A stretch of 64,000 nt of DNA from Pseudomonas sp. P5_109 (GTDB taxonomy: Bacteria; Pseudomonadota; Gammaproteobacteria; Pseudomonadales; Pseudomonadaceae), in the NCBI RefSeq assembly GCF_034009455.1, contig NZ_CP125380.1, positions 6,739,001 to 6,803,000 of the forward strand, written 5' to 3'. Each line of letters starts with the position of its first letter. The first letter of the stretch is position 1. Below, one piece after another: positions 39,487-48,096 of the stretch. Both the position numbers and the translations under genes were made by a program. Under the pieces are notes generated by a model. It made no database searches and was not told the DNA's origin. It saw only the letters and a program-made list of their open reading frames with translations.

Positions 39487-40269
39487 ATGGTTAATTCACT
39501 AAACAATTTTTCAACTAGCAGCAGCCAAGCACCAGCTGAAACAAAAAAATTGACAGAGACTCCCGGCAAAAACCAAGGCGTGAGCCAAAATACACTCCAA
39601 GGCCCAATTGGCAACGCACTAGATAGTAGTACCGTTTCCACGCTAGCTAGCCAATTGAGCGAAGCCTCAGTACGTGCACAGGCCCGGGATGCACGCCTAA
39701 CTAGAACGGAACTGAGTGGGATGGCTAAAAACACATTCAACGAGTTGGACAGCGGTCATTATACTGGCAACAAATTAAAACACGACTCTGAAGTTCCCGA
39801 CACAGACAATGCCGAATTATTAGCGCGCGCCAAAAATGCGACAAAGTATACAAACGGGCTCGGAAAGAACCCGTTTTCGGGGATGCCCAGGGATCAGCTT
39901 GCTTTAATTACTTACGATGACAGCGGCACCTTTACCGTCAATGAAAGGCGGGCAGCATTGGAAGAATCAGCCAAGCAAGAATTTGCATGGCGACAGAAAG
40001 TGGTGGCCGAAGCAGAATATGAATATAACAGCACCGGAAAACTCACCAAATTCTTCCAAAGCGTCCTTGATCATTACAAGGAACTTCCCTTAGTTGAGCG
40101 AGCACAGTATCCCGATAACTATGAAACAAAACTGCAGGGGTGGATTGATTTGGACTTCAACTATTTCACGCATACTGCAGAAGGCAAAAACAAGTTGGAT
40201 ATCGAAAGCTTCTTAAGTAATGTGCTGACGGGCAGTAGTTTGTTTGACAACACGACATCTTCCAAATAA
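39487..40269 (+). CDS. Conserved Pseudomonas protein of unknown function
   Basis: 260 residues, no signal peptide or membrane segment. The first ~60 residues are Ser/Thr/Gln-rich and look disordered; the core runs from about 70 (ARDARLTRTELSGMAKNTFN) to 235, with DQLALITYDDSGTFTVNERR and a helical end. I have the impression that similar cores recur in uncharacterised Pseudomonas proteins, but I know no named domain. A Ser/Thr-rich disordered head resembles that of type III effectors; this is only a hint. GGGAG ribosome site upstream. AT-rich like the preceding gene. Confidence 0.7.
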   Translation: MVNSLNNFSTSSSQAPAETKKLTETPGKNQGVSQNTLQGPIGNALDSSTVSTLASQLSEASVRAQARDARLTRTELSGMAKNTFNELDSGHYTGNKLKHDSEVPDTDNAELLARAKNATKYTNGLGKNPFSGMPRDQLALITYDDSGTFTVNERRAALEESAKQEFAWRQKVVAEAEYEYNSTGKLTKFFQSVLDHYKELPLVERAQYPDNYETKLQGWIDLDFNYFTHTAEGKNKLDIESFLSNVLTGSSLFDNTTSSK

Positions 40270-40318
40270 ATCGCTCCAACCATTCGATAATTTTTGAATC
40301 CACTCGTGCATTGCAATA

Positions 40319-40352
40319 GCTGTGGCGAGGGAGCTTGCTCCCTCATCACAGA
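40319..40352. repeat. Single hairpin of the GTGGCGAGGGAGC family
   Basis: CTGTGGCGAGGGAGC / GCTCCCTCATCACAG with one mismatch, between the island and yifB. Confidence 0.8.
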
Positions 40353-40488
40353 GGAAAATACTTTGCCCTTCGCACTCTCGCAACATCCTGCGAACATTCC
40401 TACCCACTCTGCACCGACATTACTTCGTTACCCGACTACCCTTCACTCAACCGCAGGAAGCGGTCTAACGTCAGCTCAAGGAACGACC

Positions 40489-41982
40489 ATGTCCCTCTCC
40501 ATCGTCCACAGCCGCGCCCAGGTCGGCGTGGAGGCGCCAGCCGTTACCGTTGAAGTCCATCTGGCCAATGGTTTGCCTTCGCTGACCATGGTCGGCCTGC
40601 CCGAGGCGGCGGTGAAGGAAAGCAAGGATCGGGTGCGCAGCGCGATCATCAATTCGGGACTGCAATTTCCAGCGCGACGGATCACGTTGAATCTGGCGCC
40701 CGCGGATTTGCCCAAGGATGGCGGGCGGTTCGATCTGGCGATTGCCCTGGGAATTCTCTCGGCCAGCGTGCAGGTGCCGACGCTGACACTGGATGACGTG
40801 GAGTGCTTGGGGGAACTGGCGCTGTCAGGTGCGGTGCGGGCAGTTCGCGGGGTGTTGCCGGCGGCGCTGGCGGCACGCAAGGCCGGGCGCTGGCTGATGG
40901 TACCGCAGGCGAATGCCGAAGAGGCCTGTCTGGCGTCAGGGTTGAAGGTCATCGCGGTTGACCATCTATTGCAGGCTGTGGCGCATTTCAACGGACACAC
41001 ACCCATCGAGCCTTACGTTTCCAACGGTTTGCTCTACGCCAACAAACCCTACCCCGACTTGAATGAAGTTCAGGGGCAAATGGCGGCCAAACGCGCGCTG
41101 CTGATTGCGGCAGCGGGTGCACATAACCTGCTGTTCAGCGGGCCACCGGGTACAGGCAAGACGCTATTGGCGAGCCGATTGCCAGGGCTGTTGCCACCCC
41201 TGGCCGAGAGTGAAGCACTGGAGGTCGCGGCGATTCAGTCAGTCGCCAGTTGTGTGCCGTTGAGCCACTGGCCACAGCGCCCCTTCCGACAACCACACCA
41301 TTCCGCCTCAGGACCGGCACTGGTGGGCGGTGGCTCGAAACCACAACCGGGCGAAATCACCCTCGCTCACCATGGCGTGCTGTTCCTCGATGAACTCCCG
41401 GAATTTGATCGCAAGGTATTGGAGGTGTTGAGAGAGCCACTGGAATCCGGCCACATCGTGATTTCCCGCGCCAAGGACCGCGTACGCTTCCCGGCGCGCT
41501 TTCAACTGGTCGCCGCGATGAATCCATGCCCCTGTGGATATCTTGGCGAACCGAGTGGCCGTTGCTCCTGTACGCCGGACATGGTTCAGCGCTATCGCAA
41601 CAAACTGTCGGGGCCACTGCTGGATCGTATTGATCTGCACCTGACGGTTGCTCGCGAAGCCACGGCATTGAATCCTGCGTTAAAAGCCGGCGACGACACT
41701 GCCACCGCCGCCAAGTTGGTTGCCGATGCACGAGAACGGCAACAAAAGCGCCAAGGCTGTGCCAATGCCTTTCTCGACTTGCCGGGCCTGCGCAGACACT
41801 GCAAATTATCCACAACAGACGAAACCTGGCTGGAGACGGCGTGTGAACGACTGACCTTGTCACTGCGAGCGGCCCATCGACTGCTCAAAGTAGCGCGCAC
41901 TCTTGCGGACCTTGAACAAGTCGATGAGATCAGACGCGAGCACTTGGCCGAAGCGCTGCAATATCGGCCAACAAGCCAGTAG
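40489..41982 (+). CDS. yifB: YifB/ComM family Mg-chelatase-like AAA+ ATPase
   Basis: 497 residues: an N-terminal Lon-protease-like domain (MSLSIVHSRAQVGVEAPAVT to about 170), a AAA+ core with Walker A FSGPPGTGKTLLASRL and Walker B VLFLDELPEF, and a C-terminal Mg-chelatase domain with the CPCGYLG cysteine motif. ComM, the Vibrio homologue, is a helicase that promotes branch migration in natural transformation. Start placed at 40489 by family; the frame is open further upstream but crosses a repeat. Confidence 0.93.
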   Translation: MSLSIVHSRAQVGVEAPAVTVEVHLANGLPSLTMVGLPEAAVKESKDRVRSAIINSGLQFPARRITLNLAPADLPKDGGRFDLAIALGILSASVQVPTLTLDDVECLGELALSGAVRAVRGVLPAALAARKAGRWLMVPQANAEEACLASGLKVIAVDHLLQAVAHFNGHTPIEPYVSNGLLYANKPYPDLNEVQGQMAAKRALLIAAAGAHNLLFSGPPGTGKTLLASRLPGLLPPLAESEALEVAAIQSVASCVPLSHWPQRPFRQPHHSASGPALVGGGSKPQPGEITLAHHGVLFLDELPEFDRKVLEVLREPLESGHIVISRAKDRVRFPARFQLVAAMNPCPCGYLGEPSGRCSCTPDMVQRYRNKLSGPLLDRIDLHLTVAREATALNPALKAGDDTATAAKLVADARERQQKRQGCANAFLDLPGLRRHCKLSTTDETWLETACERLTLSLRAAHRLLKVARTLADLEQVDEIRREHLAEALQYRPTSQ

Positions 41983-42040
41983 CTCAAATTTGTAAGTGTT
42001 TTTTCGACCAATAAGCGGTTTTTCGAAAAGAAGGCGAAAA

Positions 42041-43255
42041 TCACCCCTTGCTGAGATCAACCAACGGCGTCTGCCGCACCTCAGTCTCCCGCCCACCTTG
42101 AATCTCGCTCACCTGCTTCAGCGCCTTATCCACAGCGGTCTTATCCGCCAGCAAGGCGTAGCTGATGCGGAACTGCTTCTGCTCCTTCGGCCCAATCATT
42201 GGCACCAGGTTCAGTGGCCGCTGATACCGGCGGTTGTAGGAAAAACTCGTGCCTGGCTCAAGCCCCGTGACATAGCCCTGCCCTTGGGTATCGGTGTTTT
42301 TCCACAGGGAGAACACGGGCAGTGCTTGAGTGTTGAAACCGACCGAGACGCCCAGGCTACCGGCCTTGTTATGCAGGACGGTCAACGTATCGCCCTTGGC
42401 ATCGGCGTACGGCACTACGTTGTAAACCGTTTCGTCATAGTCCTTGGTCGGTCCGCGATAGGTTTGCCAGTCCGGCAAATCGCTTTTGGCTTTATCGTTG
42501 AACGGCGACACCTGTTTCACCGGCGCGGCGAAGCGGGCGCCCTGCTCCAGGAATGGGGTGCTGAAGTTGCTGTGATACAGCGCCTGGTATTCCTTCGGAT
42601 AGTCGCCGTTGTTGGTCAGGGTGTCGTTGAGGGCGAAAACTACGCTGCCGGGCTCGGTGACCAGTTCGGTCGCGACCGAGAAGTCGACTTTCTTGAAAGC
42701 CTGCTCTTTCAGCTCGCCGCGCAGGCTGATGGCGTACGGCGGTTTTTCATCGATGTGCAGGGTGACTTTGTTGGCCGGGATATTGGCAGCGCGACCGTGC
42801 AGGGTCAGCAGTTCGCCGTTGTCGATGCCGGGGTGGCCGACCCATTCGTAGCCGCAGCGGGTGACCAGTTCATTGAAGCCTTCCAGCCAGCCCAGACCAC
42901 CACGGCCGTTGAGCTCGATGAAGGATGGATTGACCACTTCCTTGACTGGCGAATCCCAACCCATGCGCACGTTACCGACAGAGGCCTGCAGGACGTTCAT
43001 GCCGCGAGTTGGAACTACCGAGAGTTTCATCTTGCCGTTATCGATATCGACGATGCTGACGCCTTCCTGCCGACCGCCGTGCAAGGTGCGCAGGGTCACG
43101 CTGAAAGGCTTGTCGGTTTTTACGCCGAGTTGCTGGCTGGTGATTTGCCAGTTCTGGGCGGCTTTGTCGGTGTCGAGCAAGACGTAATCCCATGCCAGGG
43201 CTTGGGAGGCAGCGGACAGTGCGCTGAGGGCAACGAAGAGTTTGAGCGGGTTCAT
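42041..43255 (-). CDS. Periplasmic aldose-epimerase-like protein (DUF4432)
   Basis: 404-residue precursor with signal peptide MNPLKLFVALSALSAASQALA. The mature protein has the galactose-mutarotase-like fold seen in DUF4432 proteins (MKLSVVPTRGMNVLQASVG, NELVTRCGYEWVGHPG, GLEPGTSFSYNRRYQRPL). It likely binds or epimerises a sugar in the periplasm; the substrate is unknown. A perfect LacI/Cra-type palindrome lies 44 bp upstream of the start, so sugar-linked repression is likely. Confidence 0.85.
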   Translation of the reverse strand: MNPLKLFVALSALSAASQALAWDYVLLDTDKAAQNWQITSQQLGVKTDKPFSVTLRTLHGGRQEGVSIVDIDNGKMKLSVVPTRGMNVLQASVGNVRMGWDSPVKEVVNPSFIELNGRGGLGWLEGFNELVTRCGYEWVGHPGIDNGELLTLHGRAANIPANKVTLHIDEKPPYAISLRGELKEQAFKKVDFSVATELVTEPGSVVFALNDTLTNNGDYPKEYQALYHSNFSTPFLEQGARFAAPVKQVSPFNDKAKSDLPDWQTYRGPTKDYDETVYNVVPYADAKGDTLTVLHNKAGSLGVSVGFNTQALPVFSLWKNTDTQGQGYVTGLEPGTSFSYNRRYQRPLNLVPMIGPKEQKQFRISYALLADKTAVDKALKQVSEIQGGRETEVRQTPLVDLSKG

Positions 43256-43298
43256 GAAAATAGCCTTTCTTGGAGTTGTGCCATTTTTATAGACAGGA

Positions 43299-43310
43299 TG
43301 AAACGTTTCA
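43299..43310. promoter_or_regulatory. LacI/Cra-type operator palindrome
   Basis: TGAAACGTTTCA, a perfect 12-bp palindrome with the central CG typical of LacI-family operators, and close to the FruR/Cra site TTAAACGTTTCA described for P. putida. It lies 44-55 bp upstream of the aldose-epimerase-like gene, where it would cover its promoter. Confidence 0.6.
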
Positions 43311-43498
43311 GCAAGCGTAAAAGTCGAGAAATGCCTAGAAAGACAATTGATCGGTAGTCAACCTCCTGCCGCAAGCCCGCTGTGGAATACAGGGACCTGA
43401 ACGAAGGTCCAATCAGCAAATTTTCAGCGGCGAAGCTGAATACTTGAGTCACTCACCAGGAGATAGCCTGAAGCCGTCATTGCGGCGGCTTCATCGTT

Positions 43499-44419
43499 TC
43501 AGCTCAGATGCACGACATCCGGCAATTCCATGGACCGGACTTCGTTTTGCAGAAAGTCGCTGAGCCGGCGCATGCGCTCGCCGCCGGGCCGGGTTTTCGG
43601 CCAGACCAGGTAATAACACTCGCCACTGGCGACGGCGGTCGGCCAGGGCAAACTCAAGCGGCCCTGGGCCACATCCTCGGCCACCATCAGCAGATCGCCC
43701 ATGGACACGCCATAGCCTCGGGCGGCGGCAATCATGCCCAGTTCCAGGGTATCGAACACCTGGCCGCCCTTGAGCGACACCTGTTCGGCCAGGCCCATGC
43801 GCTCCAGCCAGTTGCGCCAGTCACGCCGGTCCGGCGTCGGGTGCAGCAACTCGGTATTGGCCAGGCGCTCGACATCCCAAGGCTGGTCGTCCCGCAGGTT
43901 GGGCGCGCCGACCGGGATCAATTCCTCGGGAAACAGGTAACTCGCCTCCCAGTCCGGGGGAAAATGGCCGTTACCCAACAGTACGGCGCAGTCGAACGGT
44001 TCGTCGTTGAAATCCACCGAGTCGACGTCCATCCACGCACTGGTCAATTGCACTTCGTTGCCCGGCTGCAGATGACGGAAGCGGCTGAGGCGCGCCAGCA
44101 ACCAGCGCATGGTCAGGGTCGACGGGGCTTTCATGCGCAGGATGTCATCTTCGGCGCGCAAGGTATTGCAGGCGCGCTCAAGGGCGGTAAAACCTTCGCG
44201 AATGCCCGGCAGCAGCAAGCGCGCCGACTCGGTCAATTGCAGGTTGCGGCCACTGCGATGAAACAGGCGGCAGGCAAAATGCTCTTCAAGCGTACGAATA
44301 TGCCGGCTGACCGCACTTTGGGTGATCGACAGCTCTTCGGCCGCACGGGTAAACGAGCTGTGCCGCGCCGCCGCTTCGAATGCGCGCAGGGCATACAAGG
44401 GAGGAAGACGACGGGACAT
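43499..44419 (-). CDS. LysR-type transcriptional regulator
   Basis: 306 residues. N-terminal winged helix with ALRAFEAAARHSSFTRAAEE and LSITQSAVSRHIRTLEEHFA; C-terminal substrate-binding domain in the style of GcvA/TrpI regulators. The start MSRRLPPLYALRAFEAA at 44419 fits GcvA-type members; the longer frame to 44593 runs through the divergent promoter. The divergent MATE gene is a natural target candidate. Effector unknown. Confidence 0.92.
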   Translation of the reverse strand: MSRRLPPLYALRAFEAAARHSSFTRAAEELSITQSAVSRHIRTLEEHFACRLFHRSGRNLQLTESARLLLPGIREGFTALERACNTLRAEDDILRMKAPSTLTMRWLLARLSRFRHLQPGNEVQLTSAWMDVDSVDFNDEPFDCAVLLGNGHFPPDWEASYLFPEELIPVGAPNLRDDQPWDVERLANTELLHPTPDRRDWRNWLERMGLAEQVSLKGGQVFDTLELGMIAAARGYGVSMGDLLMVAEDVAQGRLSLPWPTAVASGECYYLVWPKTRPGGERMRRLSDFLQNEVRSMELPDVVHLS

Positions 44420-44571
44420 TCGGAAAGCTCCTACAACAGGGTTTGCCCACCCTAGCAGAAACTCTCCAGCATGAGTTTGAATCATGCCATCCATCCTTTT
44501 TATCCCTTTGTGCAAACCCCGCAAAGCGCCGAGAATCGGTGCTTTCCTGTTTCCCTTGATAATCGAGCGTG

Positions 44572-45972
44572 ATGACCATGCAGCATCCAGCACGTACTGA
44601 ACTCTGGGCCATCCTGCGGCTGGCGGGGCCGCTGATTGCCTCGCAGTTGGCGCACATGCTGATGGTCCTCACCGACACCCTGATGATGGCGCGCCTGAGT
44701 CCCGAGGCGCTGGCCGGTGGCGGCCTCGGCGCGGCGACCTATTCGTTCGTGTCGATTTTCTGCATCGGCGTGATCGCGGCGGTCGGCACCCTGGTGGCGA
44801 TCCGTCAGGGTGCCGGCGATATCGTCGGGGCTACCCGGCTGACCCAGGCCGGGTTGTGGCTGGCATGGCTGATGGCGCTGGTCGCCGGTTTGCTGTTGTG
44901 GAACCTCAAACCGGTGCTGCTGCTGTTCGGCCAGACCGAAAGCAACGTCCAGATGGCCGGGCAGTTCTTGATCTTCCTGCCGTTCGCCCTGCCCGGCTAC
45001 CTGAGCTTCATGGCCCTGCGCGGATTCACCAGCGCCATTGGTCGTGCGACGCCGGTGATGGTCATCAGCCTGGGCGGCACCGTGTCCAACTTCCTGCTCA
45101 ACTATGCACTGATTACCGGAATGTTCGGCCTGCCGAAACTGGGGCTGATGGGCATCGGGCTGGTCACGGCGGTTGTCGCCAACCTCATGGCCCTGGCGCT
45201 GGCGTGGCACATTCGTCGGCACCCGGCTTATGAGGCCTATCCGCTGCGCAAGGGCCTGTCGCGGCTCAACCGCCAGTACCTGAAGGAGCTGTGGCGCCTG
45301 GGCCTGCCGATTGGCGGCACCTACGCAGTGGAAGTCGGGCTGTTCGCCTTCGCCGCGCTGTGCATGGGCACCATGGGCAGCACGCAGCTGGGCGCGCACC
45401 AGATCGCCCTGCAAATCGTCTCGGTGGCGTTCATGGTTCCGGCGGGTATCTCCTACGCGATCACCATGCGCATCGGTCAGCATTACGGCGCCGGGCAACT
45501 GCTGGATGCGCGGCTTGCCGGGCGGGTCGGCATTGCCTTCGGGGCGGCGGCGATGCTCTGTTTCGCCATGGTCTTCTGGCTGCTGCCGAACCAGTTGGTC
45601 GGCCTGTTTCTCGACCACAACAACCCGGCGTTCCGCGACGTCATCAATTTGGCCGTGAGCCTGTTGGCGGTGGCGGCCTGGTTCGAGCTGTTCGATGGCG
45701 TGCAAACCATCGCCATGGGCTGCATTCGCGGCCTCAAGGATGCCAAGACCACGTTCCTGGTGGGTCTGGGGTGTTATTGGCTGATCGGCGCTCCGGCGGC
45801 GTGGTGGATGGCGTTCCACCTGAACTGGGGGCCGACGGGTGTCTGGTGGGGCCTGGCGCTGGGGCTGGCGTGCGCGGCGGTGAGCCTGACGCTGGGGTTT
45901 GAGTGGAAGATGAAGCGGATGATTCGGCGGGAGCCGCAAGCGGAACGATTCGAAGCCATTCAACCCCAATGA
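44572..45972 (+). CDS. norM: MATE family multidrug exporter (NorM type)
   Basis: About 466 residues, twelve membrane segments, MATE family cation/drug antiporter. Two related halves are seen (LAGPLIASQLAHMLMVLTDT and LWRLGLPIGGTYAVEVGLF). The start is uncertain: GTG 44569, ATG 44572 and ATG 44578 are all possible; the last gives MQHPARTELWAILRLAG. Divergent from the LysR gene. Substrate not assignable from sequence. Confidence 0.9.
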   Translation: MTMQHPARTELWAILRLAGPLIASQLAHMLMVLTDTLMMARLSPEALAGGGLGAATYSFVSIFCIGVIAAVGTLVAIRQGAGDIVGATRLTQAGLWLAWLMALVAGLLLWNLKPVLLLFGQTESNVQMAGQFLIFLPFALPGYLSFMALRGFTSAIGRATPVMVISLGGTVSNFLLNYALITGMFGLPKLGLMGIGLVTAVVANLMALALAWHIRRHPAYEAYPLRKGLSRLNRQYLKELWRLGLPIGGTYAVEVGLFAFAALCMGTMGSTQLGAHQIALQIVSVAFMVPAGISYAITMRIGQHYGAGQLLDARLAGRVGIAFGAAAMLCFAMVFWLLPNQLVGLFLDHNNPAFRDVINLAVSLLAVAAWFELFDGVQTIAMGCIRGLKDAKTTFLVGLGCYWLIGAPAAWWMAFHLNWGPTGVWWGLALGLACAAVSLTLGFEWKMKRMIRREPQAERFEAIQPQ

Positions 45973-45978
45973 AATCCC

Positions 45979-46143
45979 TGTAGGAGCAGGCCCTGTGGCG
46001 AGGGGGCTTGCCCCCGTTCGGTTGCGCAGCAACCGCAAAACCAGAAAATGCGATGTACCTGACAGAGCTCGGTTGCAGGGTAAGGGGCCGCTTCGCGACC
46101 CATCGGGGGCAAGCCCCCTCGCCACAAAAGCCGGCTCCTACAG
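45979..46143. repeat. Nested inverted repeats (both repeat families)
   Basis: Outer arms TGTAGGAGC / GGCTCCTACAG of one family enclose inner arms TGTGGCGAGGGGGCTTGCCC and GGGGCAAGCCCCCTCGCCAC of the other, with an intervening stretch of about 65 bp. Confidence 0.85.
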
Positions 46144-46158
46144 AGGATTTGTGGCGCC

Positions 46159-47832
46159 TTAGCTGACGATTTCCAGTGCCGGCTGTTCGCCGGAGCCAAA
46201 CATCAGATACTCCACCAGCTCGGCCAGCGGCAATGGCTTGCTGATCAAGTATCCCTGCACCTGATCGCATTCAAACCCACGCAACAGATCCAGTTGCTCC
46301 GGCGTCTCCACACCTTCGGCAACCACCTCAAGGTTGAGGTTGTGCGCCAGATTGATCATCGCGTGGACCAGTTTTCGGTTTTCCTCACGCTGTTCCATGC
46401 CGCCGACAAAGCTCTTGTCGATTTTCAGCAAGGTGATCGGCAGGCTGTTGAGGTGCACGAAAGACGAGAAGCCGGTACCGAAGTCGTCGAGGGAGAAACG
46501 CACACCGAGACGACCGAGGGCGTCCATGGTCTGCTTGACCAGATCGCTGCGGCGCATGACTGCGGTTTCGGTCAGCTCGAACTCCAGCCACTGCGCCTCG
46601 ACGCCACGTTCGGCAATCAGGCGGCTCAGGGTCGACAGCAACTGGCTGTCCTGGAATTGCCGGAACGACAGGTTGATCGCCATGTGCAGCGGCGGTAAAC
46701 CCAGCTCAAGCAACGCCTGCATGTCGCGCAAGGCCCGGGAAATCACCCAGTAGCCCAGCGGCACGATCAAACCGCTTTGCTCGGCCAACGGCACGAATTC
46801 GCTCGGTGGCAACAAGCCGCGCTCGGCATGGCGCCAGCGCACCAGGGCTTCGAGGCCGACGATCTGCCCGTCTTCGAGGTTCAGGCGTGGCTGGTAATGC
46901 AATTCCAGCTCATCGCGACGCAACGCCCGGCGCAGCTCGGTTTCGAGGTCGGCGATGCTGCGGGCATTGCGGTTGATGCGTTCGTTGAAAATGTGAAAGG
47001 TGCAGCCCTGGGTGCTTTTGGCCTGCTGCATGGCGATATGCGCGTGCCACATCAGCGGATCCGCACCGGCCTGGGCCCGGGCGTGGGCAATGCCCAGGCT
47101 GGAACCGATCAGCAGGCTTTCGCCATCGACCCAATAAGGTTCGGCCAATGCTTCGCTGATGCGCTCGGCCATCCACTCGGCCCGCTGGGGAGCACGGCGG
47201 GTGTCGATCAGCAGCGCGAATTCATCGCTGCCCAGGCGTGCCAGTTGATCGCCGGCCTCGAGCTGGCTCTTGAGCCGCGCCACCACTTGCAGGATCAGGC
47301 GGTCACCGGCCTGATGGCCGAGGGCGTCGTTGGCGTAACGGAAATTATCGAGATCAAGATGACCGAGGGCCAGGCCACGACCGTCGTTTTCCGCCAGTCG
47401 CGCCGTCAGCAGGGTCTGGAAGCCCTGGCGATTGGCGATGCCGGTCAGTGGATCCTGCTCGGCCAGGCGTTGCAGAGTGTTTTCCAAAACGCCACGTTCG
47501 CGTACATGGCGCAGGCAACGGCGCAACATGCCGGGGTCGAGATGGTCGCGCACCAGCCAGTCGCTCACACCGTCGGGCGGGGTCAGTGGCTCATGGTCGA
47601 GCAGCAACACCGTCGGCAGGCTACAACGGCCCGGCGCCGGTTGAAGTTGCGGGATGGTCAATAACACCGCGCTGCGGTTGTCATCGAACAGGCTGCTGAC
47701 CGACTCCCAACTCGGCGCGCTGATGAGCACGGCCGAGCTCCCCATAGGAGCCAGACACTCGCGCAACAACGCTGCCCACGCTGGCTCTTCGGCCAGTAGC
47801 AGCAAACGCAAGGGTTCGACAGGCGTAGACAA
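46159..47832 (-). CDS. GGDEF/EAL c-di-GMP signalling protein
   Basis: 557 residues. Residues 1-115 look like a receiver-type domain without the usual phosphoacceptor pattern (LRLLLLAEEPAWAALLRECL). GGDEF domain at about 130-285 with the degenerate active site GSDEF (LARLGSDEFALLID) and EAL domain at about 300-545 with an intact EALVRW and DDFGTGFSS. It is probably a c-di-GMP phosphodiesterase; the related gene beside norM and rep in P. aeruginosa (proE) encodes one. Activity of the GSDEF site is doubtful. Confidence 0.88.
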   Translation of the reverse strand: MSTPVEPLRLLLLAEEPAWAALLRECLAPMGSSAVLISAPSWESVSSLFDDNRSAVLLTIPQLQPAPGRCSLPTVLLLDHEPLTPPDGVSDWLVRDHLDPGMLRRCLRHVRERGVLENTLQRLAEQDPLTGIANRQGFQTLLTARLAENDGRGLALGHLDLDNFRYANDALGHQAGDRLILQVVARLKSQLEAGDQLARLGSDEFALLIDTRRAPQRAEWMAERISEALAEPYWVDGESLLIGSSLGIAHARAQAGADPLMWHAHIAMQQAKSTQGCTFHIFNERINRNARSIADLETELRRALRRDELELHYQPRLNLEDGQIVGLEALVRWRHAERGLLPPSEFVPLAEQSGLIVPLGYWVISRALRDMQALLELGLPPLHMAINLSFRQFQDSQLLSTLSRLIAERGVEAQWLEFELTETAVMRRSDLVKQTMDALGRLGVRFSLDDFGTGFSSFVHLNSLPITLLKIDKSFVGGMEQREENRKLVHAMINLAHNLNLEVVAEGVETPEQLDLLRGFECDQVQGYLISKPLPLAELVEYLMFGSGEQPALEIVS

Positions 47833-48096
47833 GCTAGCTCCCTAGACTCTGCAAAGATGTAGGCGACGGGCATTATGCCGTCCCGATAACTAATGACAAT
47901 GACATCAGCTATCAAAACGAGCCCTTTGTATCTGGAATTACGAACATTAGCCGCAGATTCGTTGCGCATCCTGCGTGAAAGTAACAAAACCGGCAATTAC
48001 AGATAGCGTGGTACGTCACAAGTCGGACAGAGCAGCACAATTCGCTGAGCCTGTTAAAATGCCGGCCCATTTCGTGACTGACTCCTGAATTTACGT
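47833..48096. other. Divergent promoter gap, EAL gene / rep
   Basis: 264 bp holding the promoters of both genes. No repeat, operator or RNA was recognised. Confidence 0.5.
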
